Positions 18,129 to 27,371 of a stretch of DNA of 64,000 nt are shown one piece after another. Origin of the DNA: Gemmatimonadota bacterium (GTDB lineage Bacteria > Gemmatimonadota > Gemmatimonadetes > Longimicrobiales > Longimicrobiaceae); the NCBI GenBank assembly GCA_031260285.1, contig JAIRKD010000061.1, positions 1-64,000 on the forward strand, given 5' to 3'. The notes below the pieces were generated by a model, which saw only the letters and a program-made list of their open reading frames with translations, made no database searches and was not told the origin of the DNA. A program made the position numbers and the translations under genes. Within the stretch, counting starts at the first letter, position 1. Every line of letters starts with the position of its first letter.

Positions 18129-19034
18129 CTATCTGATGCCGAGGTACTCGCGCGCGCTGTCCCGCATTCCGGGAAGAAGAGCGCTGTGTTCAGAATACTC
18201 GGGGCGGTTCGCGGCGATCTCGGCATCAAAAGAATCGAGGAGGCGCTGGTAGAACGCCCGGGCCGCATCCTTGTTGCCCATGGCGTCTTCCGTCTGGGCG
18301 GCGACAAACAGGCCGAAGAGATGCTCGGGAACCTCGTTGAGCATCGTACCAGCGGTGGCGCGGGCAGCCTTGAGGTCGAGGGTGACAAGCTGCAGGAGCG
18401 CCACATGGTACCGCGAATCGAGGCTCGGATTCGGGATCATCTCGTAGGCGCTGATCGCCATCGGCGCAAACTGACGCGCCGCGCTGCTGTCACCCGCGGA
18501 GACGCTCGACATCACCCGGTTGAAAAGCCGGCCAGCAGCTTCCTCGGGGGACATTGAATTCAGATCGATCTGGGTAGGGTCACCTCCACTCCCGCTGTTC
18601 GCGAAGGGCGCCACGGGCGCGGGCTGAGCTGCCTGTGATCCGGAATCGCTGAGGCGCGGAAGCACGATGAACATGACGACGAGGAGGGCCACCAGCGAAG
18701 CCCCCGCCGCCAGGAGCGTGGAGGGATTTGCTCCGGTAGAGGTCGCTTCATTCACATCAACCGTGTCGGAGGACCGGGCTGAACCGCTCCGTGCCCCGGT
18801 AGTTGCCGGGACACGCGGGTGCGCCGGAGAAGCGATGATCACAGCCGTATATTCGGCAGATGACCCCGCTCCGACAGGGGTTCCACACATGTTGCAGAAA
18901 CGTCCACCAACCGGAACCTCGTTCCCGCAGGCGGTACATTCAACCGGCGCGGTGCCCAGCGAGGCACCACAGGCAGAGCAGAAGTTGCCGCTCGCCGAAG
19001 CGCCGCAGGCGGGACATTGGGTGGCGGTCATCAT
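18129..19034 (-). CDS. Double zinc-ribbon membrane protein with C-terminal helical repeat region
   Basis: A 301-residue protein. The N-terminal half has two CxxC pairs in each of two ribbons: CPACGASASGNFCSACG and CTACGNEVPVGGRFCNMCG. A Thr/Ser-rich linker and a single membrane span follow (LLAAGASLVALLVVMFIVLP). The C-terminal 150 residues or so are helical and resemble TPR-like repeats (AAGRLFNRVMSSVSAGDSSAARQFAPMAI; LFGLFVAAQTEDAMGNKDAARAFYQRLLD). Probably a scaffold; no enzymatic motif. The ATG is unambiguous (MM at the start). Confidence 0.8.
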   Translation of the reverse strand: MMTATQCPACGASASGNFCSACGASLGTAPVECTACGNEVPVGGRFCNMCGTPVGAGSSAEYTAVIIASPAHPRVPATTGARSGSARSSDTVDVNEATSTGANPSTLLAAGASLVALLVVMFIVLPRLSDSGSQAAQPAPVAPFANSGSGGDPTQIDLNSMSPEEAAGRLFNRVMSSVSAGDSSAARQFAPMAISAYEMIPNPSLDSRYHVALLQLVTLDLKAARATAGTMLNEVPEHLFGLFVAAQTEDAMGNKDAARAFYQRLLDSFDAEIAANRPEYSEHSALLPGMRDSAREYLGIR

Positions 19035-19205
19035 ACCTCCGGGTTCGTACTCCGTCCTGTGCTTGTGGGGAACCTCGAAATCTACCCGAAGAGGAAACCC
19101 GGTACAAGACGGATGCGCTGCCTGCGGTCAGGGGATGCCTCGGACAGGCGAAGGAGGCGTTGTTATCCAGGATAAAATATCCCCCAGGCACAGCGGCCGG
19201 GGAGC

Positions 19206-21350
19206 TCAGCTTTCGGGGGTGTTGCTCCGGAGCTCCTCCAGCCAGGCTGCCGCAACGGAATCACTGGGCGCCCGCCAGTCTGTCCGGGGAGAGAGAGAGC
19301 CGACCCCCACCTTCGGACCGTTCGGCAGCGCGGACCGTTTGAACTGGCCGGTCTGGAAGAAGCGCCTGAGAAAGACCTCCAGCCAGTGCCGGATCGTGGC
19401 AAGATCATACTCCCGACAGTCTTCAGACCGGGGACCGGAATGGTCTCCGGAGCGGGAACCGGAGCCGGTATCTGCACAGAAACGGGCGGGCCACTCACCT
19501 TTCGCGGTGTCACCCCAGGCGTGCAGCGCGAGGAAGGCAACCTTGCTCGGGCGGAAGCCGAACCGGGTGATGTAATACAGGTTGAAGTCCTGCAGTCCGT
19601 AGGGACCGATCACCTGTTCGGTGCTCTGTATTCCCTTCCCGGCCTTCCTTCCGTTCTTCTTCCCTTCTCCCTGCTCCTGCCCGTGCCCATCTTCTCCGGG
19701 TACCAGCTCGGGAGAGATTTCCGTTTCCAGGATGGACAGGAGTACCTCGCCCGCCTCGGGGCCCGGCTTGTTCTGTTCCGCAATCCAGCGGACCAGGTAC
19801 TGGATCAGCGTCTTGGGGACCGAAACGTTCACGTTGTAGTGGGACATATGGTCCCCTACCCCGTAGGTTGTCCATCCGAGAGCAAGCTCGCTCAGATCCC
19901 CCGTTCCAACCACCAGCGCGTTATGGTGGTTGGCGAGACGGAAGAGATGGGAGGTGCGCTCACCAGCCTGCACGTTTTCGAAGGTTGTGTCGTATACCGG
20001 CTGACCTTCCCCGGCAGGATGGCCGATGTCCTCCAGCATGCGCTGGGCGCTCGGCCGGATGTCGATCTCCTCCGCTGTAACCCCGAGCGCCGCCATCAGC
20101 CGGGTTGCGCTGCCGCGGGTGTGGCTGCTGGTGGCAAAGCCGGGCATGCTGTACCCGAGGATATTTGTCCGCGGAAGGCCCAGCTGATCCATCGCCCTGG
20201 CCGCTACAATCAGCGCCAGTGCTGAGTCGAGTCCTCCCGAGACTCCGATCACCACCTTCTCCAGTCCGCTTGCCCGCAGGCGTCTGACGAGTCCCTGCGT
20301 CTGGATCTCGTACACCTCGCGGCAGAAGTCATCCGGATTGTCCTGCCCCGAGGGGAGGTACGGGAAGCGCTGAACTTCCCGGTTCAGGGTTACCGGCTGG
20401 TCCGGGAGCACAGCTTCAAACGGGATCCTCCGGACACCCGCGATCTCCTGACGGGCATCCGCGATTGCGTCGGAGAAGGTGGAGAGTGTTGCCCGTTCGA
20501 ACTGGATCCGTTCGAGATCCAGATCCCCGAAAACGACCTGATCCTCATTGGAGAAGCGGGTTGATTCCGCGATCCGTTCACCGTTCTCGTAGATCAGCGC
20601 GTGACCATCCCAGGCCAGATCGGTGGTTGATTCACCAGAACCGGCGGAGGTGTAGAGGCAGGCTGATACAGATCGGGTTGACCGGGACGCGCAGAGGAGG
20701 TGACGCCGGGCGGCCTTCCCCGTCGTAACGTTGCTCGCCGCGAGGGTGCAGAGCACAGTGGCTCCGGCCAGGGCGCCAGCTGTTGCGGGTGACCGGAGGG
20801 CTGAGAGATCATCCCCGATATCCACGGCAATCAGCAGATCCGGAAGGTTGACCGCCTCGAAGACCAGGCTGGCGCCGAACGGGACAGACTGACCCAGCAG
20901 TATGACAGCATCCGCGGCAGCGGCCCGTGCGGCGGAAAACTGGCGGGCCTCGGAGAACTCCCCATGGTTCACCAGGTAGCTCTTCGGAACAACTCCCAGG
21001 ATCCGTCCCCGGCTGATGAGTACGGCGCAGTTGAAAAGCTGCGAACCGAAGCGGAGCGGAGCGCCGACAATCAGCAGCGGAACAAGCGTCCGGCTTTCCT
21101 CCACCAGTGTCGCGAGGCCCTCCTCCACCGCCCGCAACAATGCATCCTGCCGGAAGAGATCGTCGTTTGTGTACGCGGAAAGCCCCAGCTCCGGGAAGAG
21201 CGCGATCACCGCCCCGCCTTCAGACGCCCGTCTCGCAAGCGCAACCGTTTTCCGGACGTTGTGGGCCGGGTTGGACACCTCAACCCCCGGAATACACACC
21301 GCCGTCCTGATGAACCCGTGCGCGTAAAGCGAATGAAAGTTGTTCTTCAT
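19206..21350 (-). CDS. nadE: NAD+ synthetase, glutamine-dependent type, with a degenerate glutaminase cysteine
   Basis: A 714-residue two-domain protein that makes NAD from deamido-NAD and ATP. The N-terminal CN-hydrolase domain keeps the Glu (FPELGLSAY) and Lys ([12 protein letters not shown]) of the triad. The nucleophile motif, normally CEDLW/CEDMW, reads VDIGDDLSA, so residue 179 is Gly (codon 20816-20814). The C-terminal synthetase domain has the SGGLDS P-loop ([19 protein letters not shown]) and [12 protein letters not shown]. Two charged or Ser/Gly-rich insertions, at about residues 550-575 and 620-640, lie in loops of the synthetase domain. It is probably ammonia-dependent or supplied by a separate amidotransferase (inference). 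Confidence 0.92.
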   Translation of the reverse strand: MKNNFHSLYAHGFIRTAVCIPGVEVSNPAHNVRKTVALARRASEGGAVIALFPELGLSAYTNDDLFRQDALLRAVEEGLATLVEESRTLVPLLIVGAPLRFGSQLFNCAVLISRGRILGVVPKSYLVNHGEFSEARQFSAARAAAADAVILLGQSVPFGASLVFEAVNLPDLLIAVDIGDDLSALRSPATAGALAGATVLCTLAASNVTTGKAARRHLLCASRSTRSVSACLYTSAGSGESTTDLAWDGHALIYENGERIAESTRFSNEDQVVFGDLDLERIQFERATLSTFSDAIADARQEIAGVRRIPFEAVLPDQPVTLNREVQRFPYLPSGQDNPDDFCREVYEIQTQGLVRRLRASGLEKVVIGVSGGLDSALALIVAARAMDQLGLPRTNILGYSMPGFATSSHTRGSATRLMAALGVTAEEIDIRPSAQRMLEDIGHPAGEGQPVYDTTFENVQAGERTSHLFRLANHHNALVVGTGDLSELALGWTTYGVGDHMSHYNVNVSVPKTLIQYLVRWIAEQNKPGPEAGEVLLSILETEISPELVPGEDGHGQEQGEGKKNGRKAGKGIQSTEQVIGPYGLQDFNLYYITRFGFRPSKVAFLALHAWGDTAKGEWPARFCADTGSGSRSGDHSGPRSEDCREYDLATIRHWLEVFLRRFFQTGQFKRSALPNGPKVGVGSLSPRTDWRAPSDSVAAAWLEELRSNTPES

Positions 21351-21478
21351 TCAGGAAAGGTTACCGGTTGCGGGTGTTGAGGCAAGCAATGATGGTCGCA
21401 TAAACCGTTGCACAGCCGGGGACACCCCTCATGGTCGGCTGCGGAAGAAGGCGTCGGGGTGCCACTTCCCTTCCCCCG

Positions 21479-22414
21479 TTATCCGGGGATGGGTGTCAGC
21501 GGCGGTTCACCACGCAGTACGGCCGCCGCATTTTCGCAGGCCATTCGAGCCATCGCGGTCCGCGTCTTCGGGGTCGCGGAGCCGATATGGGGAAGCAGCA
21601 CCACGTTTTCGAGATCCTGAAGACCGGGGTGAACCTTCGGCTCATGTTCATAGACATCAAGGCCGGCTCCCGCGAGATGCCCGTCATGGAGCGCCGTAAC
21701 CAGCGCCTGTTCGTCAATGAACGCTCCCCGCGCCGTATTCACCAGATAACTCCCCCGCTGCATCAGACGGAAAGTCGCTGTGTCGAGATGATGATGGAGC
21801 GAGGGTGAATAGGCGGCGTGGATTGAGAGGATATCACTGGTCCGGAAGAGCGTGTCCCGATCCACCCGGGTTGCTTCAAGCGCCTGCTCAACCGCCGGGT
21901 TGATCGGCCCGCGGCTATGATACTGGATGATCGCGCCAGAGGCACGGACGCGTCGCGCGTACGCCTGCCCGATCCTGCCCATCCCGAGGATCCCGACCCG
22001 GGCGCCCTGGATATCTCCCTGCAGATAATCCCCGAACCCCCATCCGCTGAACTCTCCCCGACGCAGACTCCGCTCCGCCGCGGGCAGCCCCCGGACAACC
22101 GCAAGCGTAAGCAGCAGCGCGATATCCGCGGTTGCCTCGGTGAGGACGCCCGGCGTGTTGGTCAGGATAATCCCCCGCTCCCGGGCGGCTGGAATGTCCA
22201 GATTGTCATAGCCGACCCCCGCGTTGGCGACGATCCGCAACCGGGGCGCCTCCTCCAGAAGCGAGGCTCCCACCCGCACGTTCACCGGAGTGATGAGCGC
22301 CTCCGCCTCTCCCAGCGCTTCCCGCCACCCCGCCGGACCCACCACGGAGCCAACCCCTTCAAGCAGCTCTGATGCCTCTTCAGGAAGCTCAACCGCGGTG
22401 ACGATCTGTTTCAT
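21479..22414 (-). CDS. D-isomer-specific 2-hydroxyacid dehydrogenase (glyoxylate/hydroxypyruvate reductase-like)
   Basis: A 311-residue protein with the family order. The N-terminal substrate domain has VANAGVGYDNLDIPAARERGI. The NAD(P)-binding segment is VGILGMGRIGQAYARRVRASGA, with catalytic Arg in NTARGAFIDE, Glu in GLDVYEHEP, and His in LLPHIGSATPKTRTAM. It reduces 2-oxoacids such as glyoxylate; the exact substrate is not decidable. The gene starts 17 bp from the divergent frame at 22432. Confidence 0.88.
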   Translation of the reverse strand: MKQIVTAVELPEEASELLEGVGSVVGPAGWREALGEAEALITPVNVRVGASLLEEAPRLRIVANAGVGYDNLDIPAARERGIILTNTPGVLTEATADIALLLTLAVVRGLPAAERSLRRGEFSGWGFGDYLQGDIQGARVGILGMGRIGQAYARRVRASGAIIQYHSRGPINPAVEQALEATRVDRDTLFRTSDILSIHAAYSPSLHHHLDTATFRLMQRGSYLVNTARGAFIDEQALVTALHDGHLAGAGLDVYEHEPKVHPGLQDLENVVLLPHIGSATPKTRTAMARMACENAAAVLRGEPPLTPIPG

Positions 22415-22431
22415 CTGAACCCCCGGATCCG

Positions 22432-22863
22432 ATGGATGACCACATTCAGGACCTTATCCTGCATGCGTCCTGTCCGCCAGCGGTGCAGCCTCCGGAACCC
22501 TCCGGGCTGAACACCCTCCGCAGGGGCTGTCATGGTTCCGCCGTAGCTCCGATGCTGGATTCCGGACCCCTTCCCAATCGGCTTGCGGAAGGAGAAATTG
22601 CATGGGTTCTGCCGGAATCCATGTCCCCGGAACGGATGGAGGGAAGGATCAGCCAGCTCGAATCCAGGCACTTCTTCTGTACGGGTGATCAGGTCCGTTC
22701 CGTGGATGGTCGCGCCGGATGGATCACCGAGTCCTGGACCCATTTTGCCTCGGTACAGTGGGAAAACGGGACAGTCGGAGAGGTGGATCAGTTCGACGAA
22801 TCGCTGTCTGTGGAGGTCCGCGCGGTTGACCGCGGTGCGCCGCCCCCCGGTGTTACCAGGTAG
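22432..22863 (+). CDS. Hypothetical protein with SH3/KOW-like C-terminal segment
   Basis: The frame runs from ATG 22432 (143 residues). The first 60 residues lack character, and only 17 bp separate this ATG from the divergent dehydrogenase start. A later start such as ATG 22621 is therefore plausible. The C-terminal part, GDQVRSVDGRAGWITESWTHFASVQWENGTVGEVDQF, looks like a small beta-barrel of the type found in hypothetical proteins that bind metals, nucleic acid or peptide. No family was recognised. It is followed after 11 bp by 22875-23207. Confidence 0.55.
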   Translation: MDDHIQDLILHASCPPAVQPPEPSGLNTLRRGCHGSAVAPMLDSGPLPNRLAEGEIAWVLPESMSPERMEGRISQLESRHFFCTGDQVRSVDGRAGWITESWTHFASVQWENGTVGEVDQFDESLSVEVRAVDRGAPPPGVTR

Positions 22864-22874
22864 AGGGAAAAGGT

Positions 22875-23207
22875 ATGGAATATCAGCAGGCTGTGGACTT
22901 CGAATTCCCCGCCCCGTCGCTTACTCCGACCATCGAGCGCGGGGTTCGCGGGCGCCGCGGAGAGGAAGGAATGCTTCTTCGTGCCCCGGGAAGCGAAGCC
23001 CTGAGCTGGGATCTGGAGATGGAGGTCGCCACCGCCCGCAGGGAATGGCTCTGTGACCAGCAGGCCTGGTGGATCGGCGCGAGCTACTTCCGCACCGTGA
23101 TTGATATCGTTCTTCGCTCGTTTCCCTCAGTGCTTGTTCTCGGTGCCACGGAGGATCATCTGATCTCCCGTGACGGCACCAGCGTCCTCCAGGGGCGCCT
23201 GCTCTGA
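22875..23207 (+). CDS. Hypothetical 110-residue protein
   Basis: A good ribosome site (AGAGGGAAAAGG) precedes the ATG by a few bases, and the gene follows 22432-22863 closely, suggesting a two-gene operon. The protein is mixed alpha/beta with a Trp-rich middle (TARREWLCDQQAWWIGASYF) and a C-terminal VLVLGATEDHLISRDGTSVLQGRLL. No transmembrane segment or catalytic motif was recognised. Confidence 0.6.
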   Translation: MEYQQAVDFEFPAPSLTPTIERGVRGRRGEEGMLLRAPGSEALSWDLEMEVATARREWLCDQQAWWIGASYFRTVIDIVLRSFPSVLVLGATEDHLISRDGTSVLQGRLL

Positions 23208-23914
23208 ATGACCCTGTCCGGGGACGTCAGGTATTCTACCCTACGGCAGTCATGACGTTTACCCGGGGGTGATCCGGAGGCTCAGCTCCACCTTCCGGTC
23301 CCTTTGCCGGTTGTATTACCCTCCCCTTCCCGACCTTTTGAATGGATAACAGTTGCATTTATCAACTGATGAATGGGTTTGTATAGAGGGAGAAAAGCTG
23401 CGGGTGAGGGCGGATGGTTGTTACAGGCTGGTCTTTTCGGGACTTCGGGGGGGCGAACCGGTTATCCATATCAGCCGGCCTTCTGTCGTTTCTGATACGC
23501 ATTCCCACTCTCCGTATCCGTGGAGAACTCCGGGATTCTTCGGTCTAACCAGAAAAATGTGTGGATAAGTGCATTTCAGCGTGTGGATAACCCCCACTAT
23601 TGTGGATAAGCCGCATGAAACCCGAAGCCGACCGAAGTTGCTGGAAATGCGGAGTATAGCTCAAAATGTGACAGAAATGTTCCACGGGGCTGACCAGAGA
23701 GAACGGATGCTGAATGGTCGCTCCGGGTCTGATTAAGGACCGCTGAAAACCGGAATCCAGGCCGGAAAAAATCTCCGGATCAAGCCCCTTCCAGGGAAAC
23801 CAAAAACGGTCAGGCGTTTCTGTGATCCATGTCTGGATCGGGTATCTGTTGTTGTTTGCAACATTTGAATCGGCAGTCTGAAAACAACTGGAACCAGCGG
23901 GATCGGGAGTGGAG
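23208..23914. other. 707-bp non-coding region upstream of the ABC exporter
   Basis: No gene supported. It contains three perfect DnaA boxes (listed separately). The flanks are moderately AT-enriched compared with neighbouring genes. Confidence 0.4.
23560..23609 (-). promoter_or_regulatory. Three perfect DnaA boxes in tandem
   Basis: TGTGGATAA occurs at 23560-23568, 23582-23590 and 23601-23609, all in the same orientation (TTATCCACA on minus), with start-to-start spacings of 22 and 19 bp. This is the densest run of perfect boxes in the window, although it lies 20 kb from dnaA. A TTATCCATA site at about 23462-23470 adds a weaker box. Confidence 0.7.
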
Positions 23915-24862
23915 ATGCCGGAGAGCGAATCGGGAGGGCGGGGTGAGCTGGCGATCCGGTGCAGGGGGCTCGCAAAACGCTTCGGGGAAACGGTAGCGCT
24001 CCGCTCGGTGGATCTGGAGGTCCGCCGGGGGGAGTGTTTTGGTCTGCTTGGACCAAACGGGGCGGGGAAGACAACCACCATCGAGATTCTTGAGGGGCTG
24101 CAGTTTCCTGACGCGGGAGAGGTGGAGGTGCTGGGGCTCGGGTGGGCGGACAGCTCCGCGGAGCTCCGGAGCCGGCTGGGGATCCAGCTTCAGGAAACGG
24201 AGCTGCCGGAGCGGCTCAAGGTCCGGGAGGTGGTCGCGCTCTTCCGGGCGATGACGCCCCGGGGTCCGACGGTTGAATCGCTGATCGATCAGGTGCTTCT
24301 GGGAGACAAAAGCGGCAGCCTTGTCCGGCAGCTTTCGGGTGGGCAGAAGCAGCGTCTCTCCCTGGCATGCGCACTGGCGGGTGACCCTGACATCCTCTTT
24401 CTCGATGAGCCGACCACGGGTCTGGACCCGCAGTCGCGCCGGCATATCTGGGATATCTGCAACGAGTTCCGCGCCCGGGGCGGGACGATCCTGCTGACCA
24501 CCCACTTCATGGATGAAGCGGAGCGGCTCGCGGACCGTCTGGCGATCATCGATCAGGGGAAGGTTCTGGTGGAAGGCAGCCCACGTGAGCTGATCGCGGG
24601 GCTGGGCGGTGATCACATCGTCGATTTTGAGATGTCCGCGCCACTGGATCCTTCCGTCTACAGCACTCTGCCCGCAGTGACCCGTGTGGACTCGGTGGTC
24701 GGGCACCAGCGGCTGGCCACCCTGGCGCCACACCGGACGATCCAGGCGCTTTTCCAGCTCGCTGAACAGTCGGGTGTGGAGATGACCGCGCTCAGCACCC
24801 ATAACGCCACCCTCGACGACGTTTTCCTCGCGATGACAGGAAGGCAGCTCCGTGACAACTGA
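23915..24862 (+). CDS. ABC transporter ATP-binding protein (ABC-2 exporter family)
   Basis: About 315 residues. It has Walker A GPNGAGKTTT, Q-loop GIQLQE, signature LSGGQKQRLSLACAL, Walker B DILFLDEPTTGLDPQ and the H-loop LLTTHFMDEAERLADR. The C-terminal 90-residue extension is typical of drug- or polysaccharide-type ABC-2 ATPases. ATG 23915 sits behind GGGAGTGGAG; a GTG at 23909 is possible. The permease gene follows after 36 bp, so the two form one exporter. Substrate unknown. Confidence 0.92.
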   Translation: MPESESGGRGELAIRCRGLAKRFGETVALRSVDLEVRRGECFGLLGPNGAGKTTTIEILEGLQFPDAGEVEVLGLGWADSSAELRSRLGIQLQETELPERLKVREVVALFRAMTPRGPTVESLIDQVLLGDKSGSLVRQLSGGQKQRLSLACALAGDPDILFLDEPTTGLDPQSRRHIWDICNEFRARGGTILLTTHFMDEAERLADRLAIIDQGKVLVEGSPRELIAGLGGDHIVDFEMSAPLDPSVYSTLPAVTRVDSVVGHQRLATLAPHRTIQALFQLAEQSGVEMTALSTHNATLDDVFLAMTGRQLRDN

Positions 24863-24898
24863 GATCATCTGTCCGCCTCGACTTCGGGGGGAAGGGAA

Positions 24899-25933
24899 AT
24901 GAGCGTTCGCGCGATCCGGGAACTCGCGCTGATGCGGGTTCGCACCTTCCTTCGTGAGCCGGAGGCGTTCTTCTGGACCTTCGGGTTCCCGATTCTGATG
25001 ACGATCGGTCTGGGTCTGGCATTCCGCGAGGAGGCGGCTCCGGCGCCCGTGCTGATCGGGGTTGAGACCGGCACCGTGGCGGAGAGCTGGTTCGGGGCCC
25101 TCTCGGCAGACCCCGAGCTGGAGCCGATGTGGCTCGACACGGAAGCAGCTGACCGAGCGCTGCGCAGGGGTGAGGTTCCACTGGTTCTGAGCGGTGCGGA
25201 CACACTGGTATTCCGCTACGACCCCGCCCGGGAGGAGAGTCGGGTGGCCCGTCTGCTGGCGGAGGCGGCGATCCAGCGGGGAGCAGGGGTGGAGCCGGCG
25301 GTGGTGATCAACAGTGACGCAAACCGGCTTCCCGGCGGGCGTTATATCGACTGGCTGGTGCCCGGTCTGATCGGCCTCAACCTGATGAGCACGGGCATAT
25401 GGGGGATCGGCTTCGGGCTGGTCTTCATGCGTGAGAAGAAGCAGCTGAAGCGGCTGGTTGCAACCCCGATGAAGCGGAGTGACTTCCTCATCGCGCAGCT
25501 CTTCGGCCGGCTGGCGTTTGTGCTGATCGAGGTGCCTCCGGTGGTGATCTTCGGCTGGCTGGCCTTCGGGGTCCGGATGGTTGGCTCACCGGCGCTCTTC
25601 ACAATGGTGGTTTTCCTCGGGGCACTGGCGTTTGCGGGGATCGGGCTGCTGGCGGCTTCCCGCGCAAAAACCATCGAAGGGGTGGGAGGCATCAACAACC
25701 TCATCATGGTCCCGATGTTTGTGCTCTCAGGAGTGTTCTTCAGCCCAAACCGTTTCCCTGAAGTGATGCAGCCATTTATCCGCGCTCTGCCGCTGACGGC
25801 TCTTAACGGTGCGCTCCGGGGCGTCTATAACGAGGGGCTCGGTTTTGGCGCGATTGCTCCGGAGATCGCCATCCTCAGCATCTGGACCATTGTGACCTTT
25901 GTGGTTGCACTGCGGATCTTCCGGTGGCGATAG
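24899..25933 (+). CDS. ABC-2 type transporter permease
   Basis: A 344-residue membrane protein. The first hydrophobic segment is FFWTFGFPILMTIGLGLAF, followed by a roughly 130-residue extracytoplasmic region. Five further spans start at WLVPGLIGLNLMSTGIWGIGFGL, including the conserved ABC-2 segment LIMVPMFVLSGVFFSPNRFPEVMQPFIRALPLTALNGALRG. It pairs with the upstream ATPase. GGGGGGAAGGGAA provides the ribosome site. Confidence 0.9.
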   Translation: MSVRAIRELALMRVRTFLREPEAFFWTFGFPILMTIGLGLAFREEAAPAPVLIGVETGTVAESWFGALSADPELEPMWLDTEAADRALRRGEVPLVLSGADTLVFRYDPAREESRVARLLAEAAIQRGAGVEPAVVINSDANRLPGGRYIDWLVPGLIGLNLMSTGIWGIGFGLVFMREKKQLKRLVATPMKRSDFLIAQLFGRLAFVLIEVPPVVIFGWLAFGVRMVGSPALFTMVVFLGALAFAGIGLLAASRAKTIEGVGGINNLIMVPMFVLSGVFFSPNRFPEVMQPFIRALPLTALNGALRGVYNEGLGFGAIAPEIAILSIWTIVTFVVALRIFRWR

Positions 25934-25988
25934 TCGGATGTAACCGCTGGTGATTGACGTCTGAAGTCTTCTTTCACGGAAACGATCC

Positions 25989-27371
25989 ATGGTCATCGAG
26001 AGCCGGAACCCGGTGACGGGTGAACTGCTGGCGAGTTTTGAAGAACTCCTGCCGGAGGAGGTCGAGAAGCGGCTGGCCATCTCCCGGGCGGCGTTTGAAG
26101 CTCATCACACGACGTCTTTTGCCCACCGGGCGGAGAAGCTCCGGAAGGTTGCTGCGATCCTGGAAGCGGAGTGCCGGACGTTTGCCGGGCTGATGACCGC
26201 CGAGATGGGGAAAACGATCACCGCGTCTCTCGCGGAGGTGGCCAAAAGTGCGCGAGGCTGCCGTTTCTACGCAGACGGAGGCGCGGCGATGCTGGCGGAT
26301 GAGATGGTTGACTCACCGACCGGCCGGGCCTTTGTCCGGTATCAGCCGATCGGGCCGGTGCTGGCGGTGATGCCCTGGAACTTCCCCTTCTGGCAGGTGA
26401 TCCGCTTTGCCGCGCCGGCGCTGATGGCGGGGAACGTCTGCCTGCTGAAACACGCCTCGAATGTGCCGCAGTGTGCGCTGGCGCTGGAGGAGATCTTCCG
26501 GCGGGCGGGCTTTGATCAGGGGGAGTTCCAGACGCTTCTCATCGGTTCGGAGGCAACCGGGCCGGTGATTGACGACCCTCGCGTCCGCGCGGTTACGCTC
26601 ACGGGAAGCACTGCCGCGGGAAGATCAGTGGCGGCCCGTGCGGGGGGTGCCATCAAGAAGACAGTCCTCGAACTGGGTGGGAGCGACCCGTTTATTGTTA
26701 CCGCCAACTGTGACTTTGAAAAGACGGTGGCCGCCGCTGTTGCCTCAAGAACGGTGAACAACGGACAGTCGTGTATCGCCGCCAAGCGGTTTCTGGTGGA
26801 AGATGCGATCTACGAACGGTTTACGACGAGCTTTGTGGCGGCGCTGGAGAAGCTCCGGGTTGGGGATCCGATGGATGAGAGAACCCAGCTTGGCCCGCTC
26901 GCAACTGCTGCGATCCGTGATGAGGTGGAAGACCAGGTCCGGCGCGCCGTAGATGGAGGTGCCCGGCTGCTCACGGGAGGCACCCGGCTCCCGGGTCCCG
27001 GGAACTACTTCCCCCCAACCGCGATCGACAGGATTCCTCCGGGCAACCCCGCCCGGGTTGAGGAGATCTTCGGTCCGGTGGCTTCCATCATCCGCTTCCA
27101 TACCCTTGAGGAGGCGATTACACTCGCCAACGAGACGGCGTTCGGCCTGGGAAGCAGTGTCTGGACGCTGGATGAGGAGGAGCAGCGCCGTTTTATCGAC
27201 GGAATCGAGGCGGGAATGGTGTTTGTGAACGCTATCGTCGCCTCGGATCCGCCGCTGCCGTTTGGCGGGGTCAAGGAATCCGGTTACGGCCGGGAGCTCG
27301 GAAGCTGGGGGATCCGGGAGTTTGTGAACGTAAAGGCGGTCTGGGTGGACCAGGCGGGCGGCTCACGCTGA
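25989..27371 (+). CDS. NAD(P)-dependent succinate-semialdehyde dehydrogenase-type aldehyde dehydrogenase
   Basis: A 460-residue ALDH-superfamily protein. It has PWNFPFWQVIRFAAPALMAGN (cofactor and substrate channel), TGSTAAGRSVAARAG, the catalytic Glu in LELGGSDPFIV, and the catalytic Cys in VNNGQSCIAAKRFLV. The last is the Sad/YneI subgroup pattern. It oxidises succinate semialdehyde or a similar aldehyde to the acid. Its last 9 bases overlap the end of the convergent antiporter gene. Confidence 0.9.
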   Translation: MVIESRNPVTGELLASFEELLPEEVEKRLAISRAAFEAHHTTSFAHRAEKLRKVAAILEAECRTFAGLMTAEMGKTITASLAEVAKSARGCRFYADGGAAMLADEMVDSPTGRAFVRYQPIGPVLAVMPWNFPFWQVIRFAAPALMAGNVCLLKHASNVPQCALALEEIFRRAGFDQGEFQTLLIGSEATGPVIDDPRVRAVTLTGSTAAGRSVAARAGGAIKKTVLELGGSDPFIVTANCDFEKTVAAAVASRTVNNGQSCIAAKRFLVEDAIYERFTTSFVAALEKLRVGDPMDERTQLGPLATAAIRDEVEDQVRRAVDGGARLLTGGTRLPGPGNYFPPTAIDRIPPGNPARVEEIFGPVASIIRFHTLEEAITLANETAFGLGSSVWTLDEEEQRRFIDGIEAGMVFVNAIVASDPPLPFGGVKESGYGRELGSWGIREFVNVKAVWVDQAGGSR

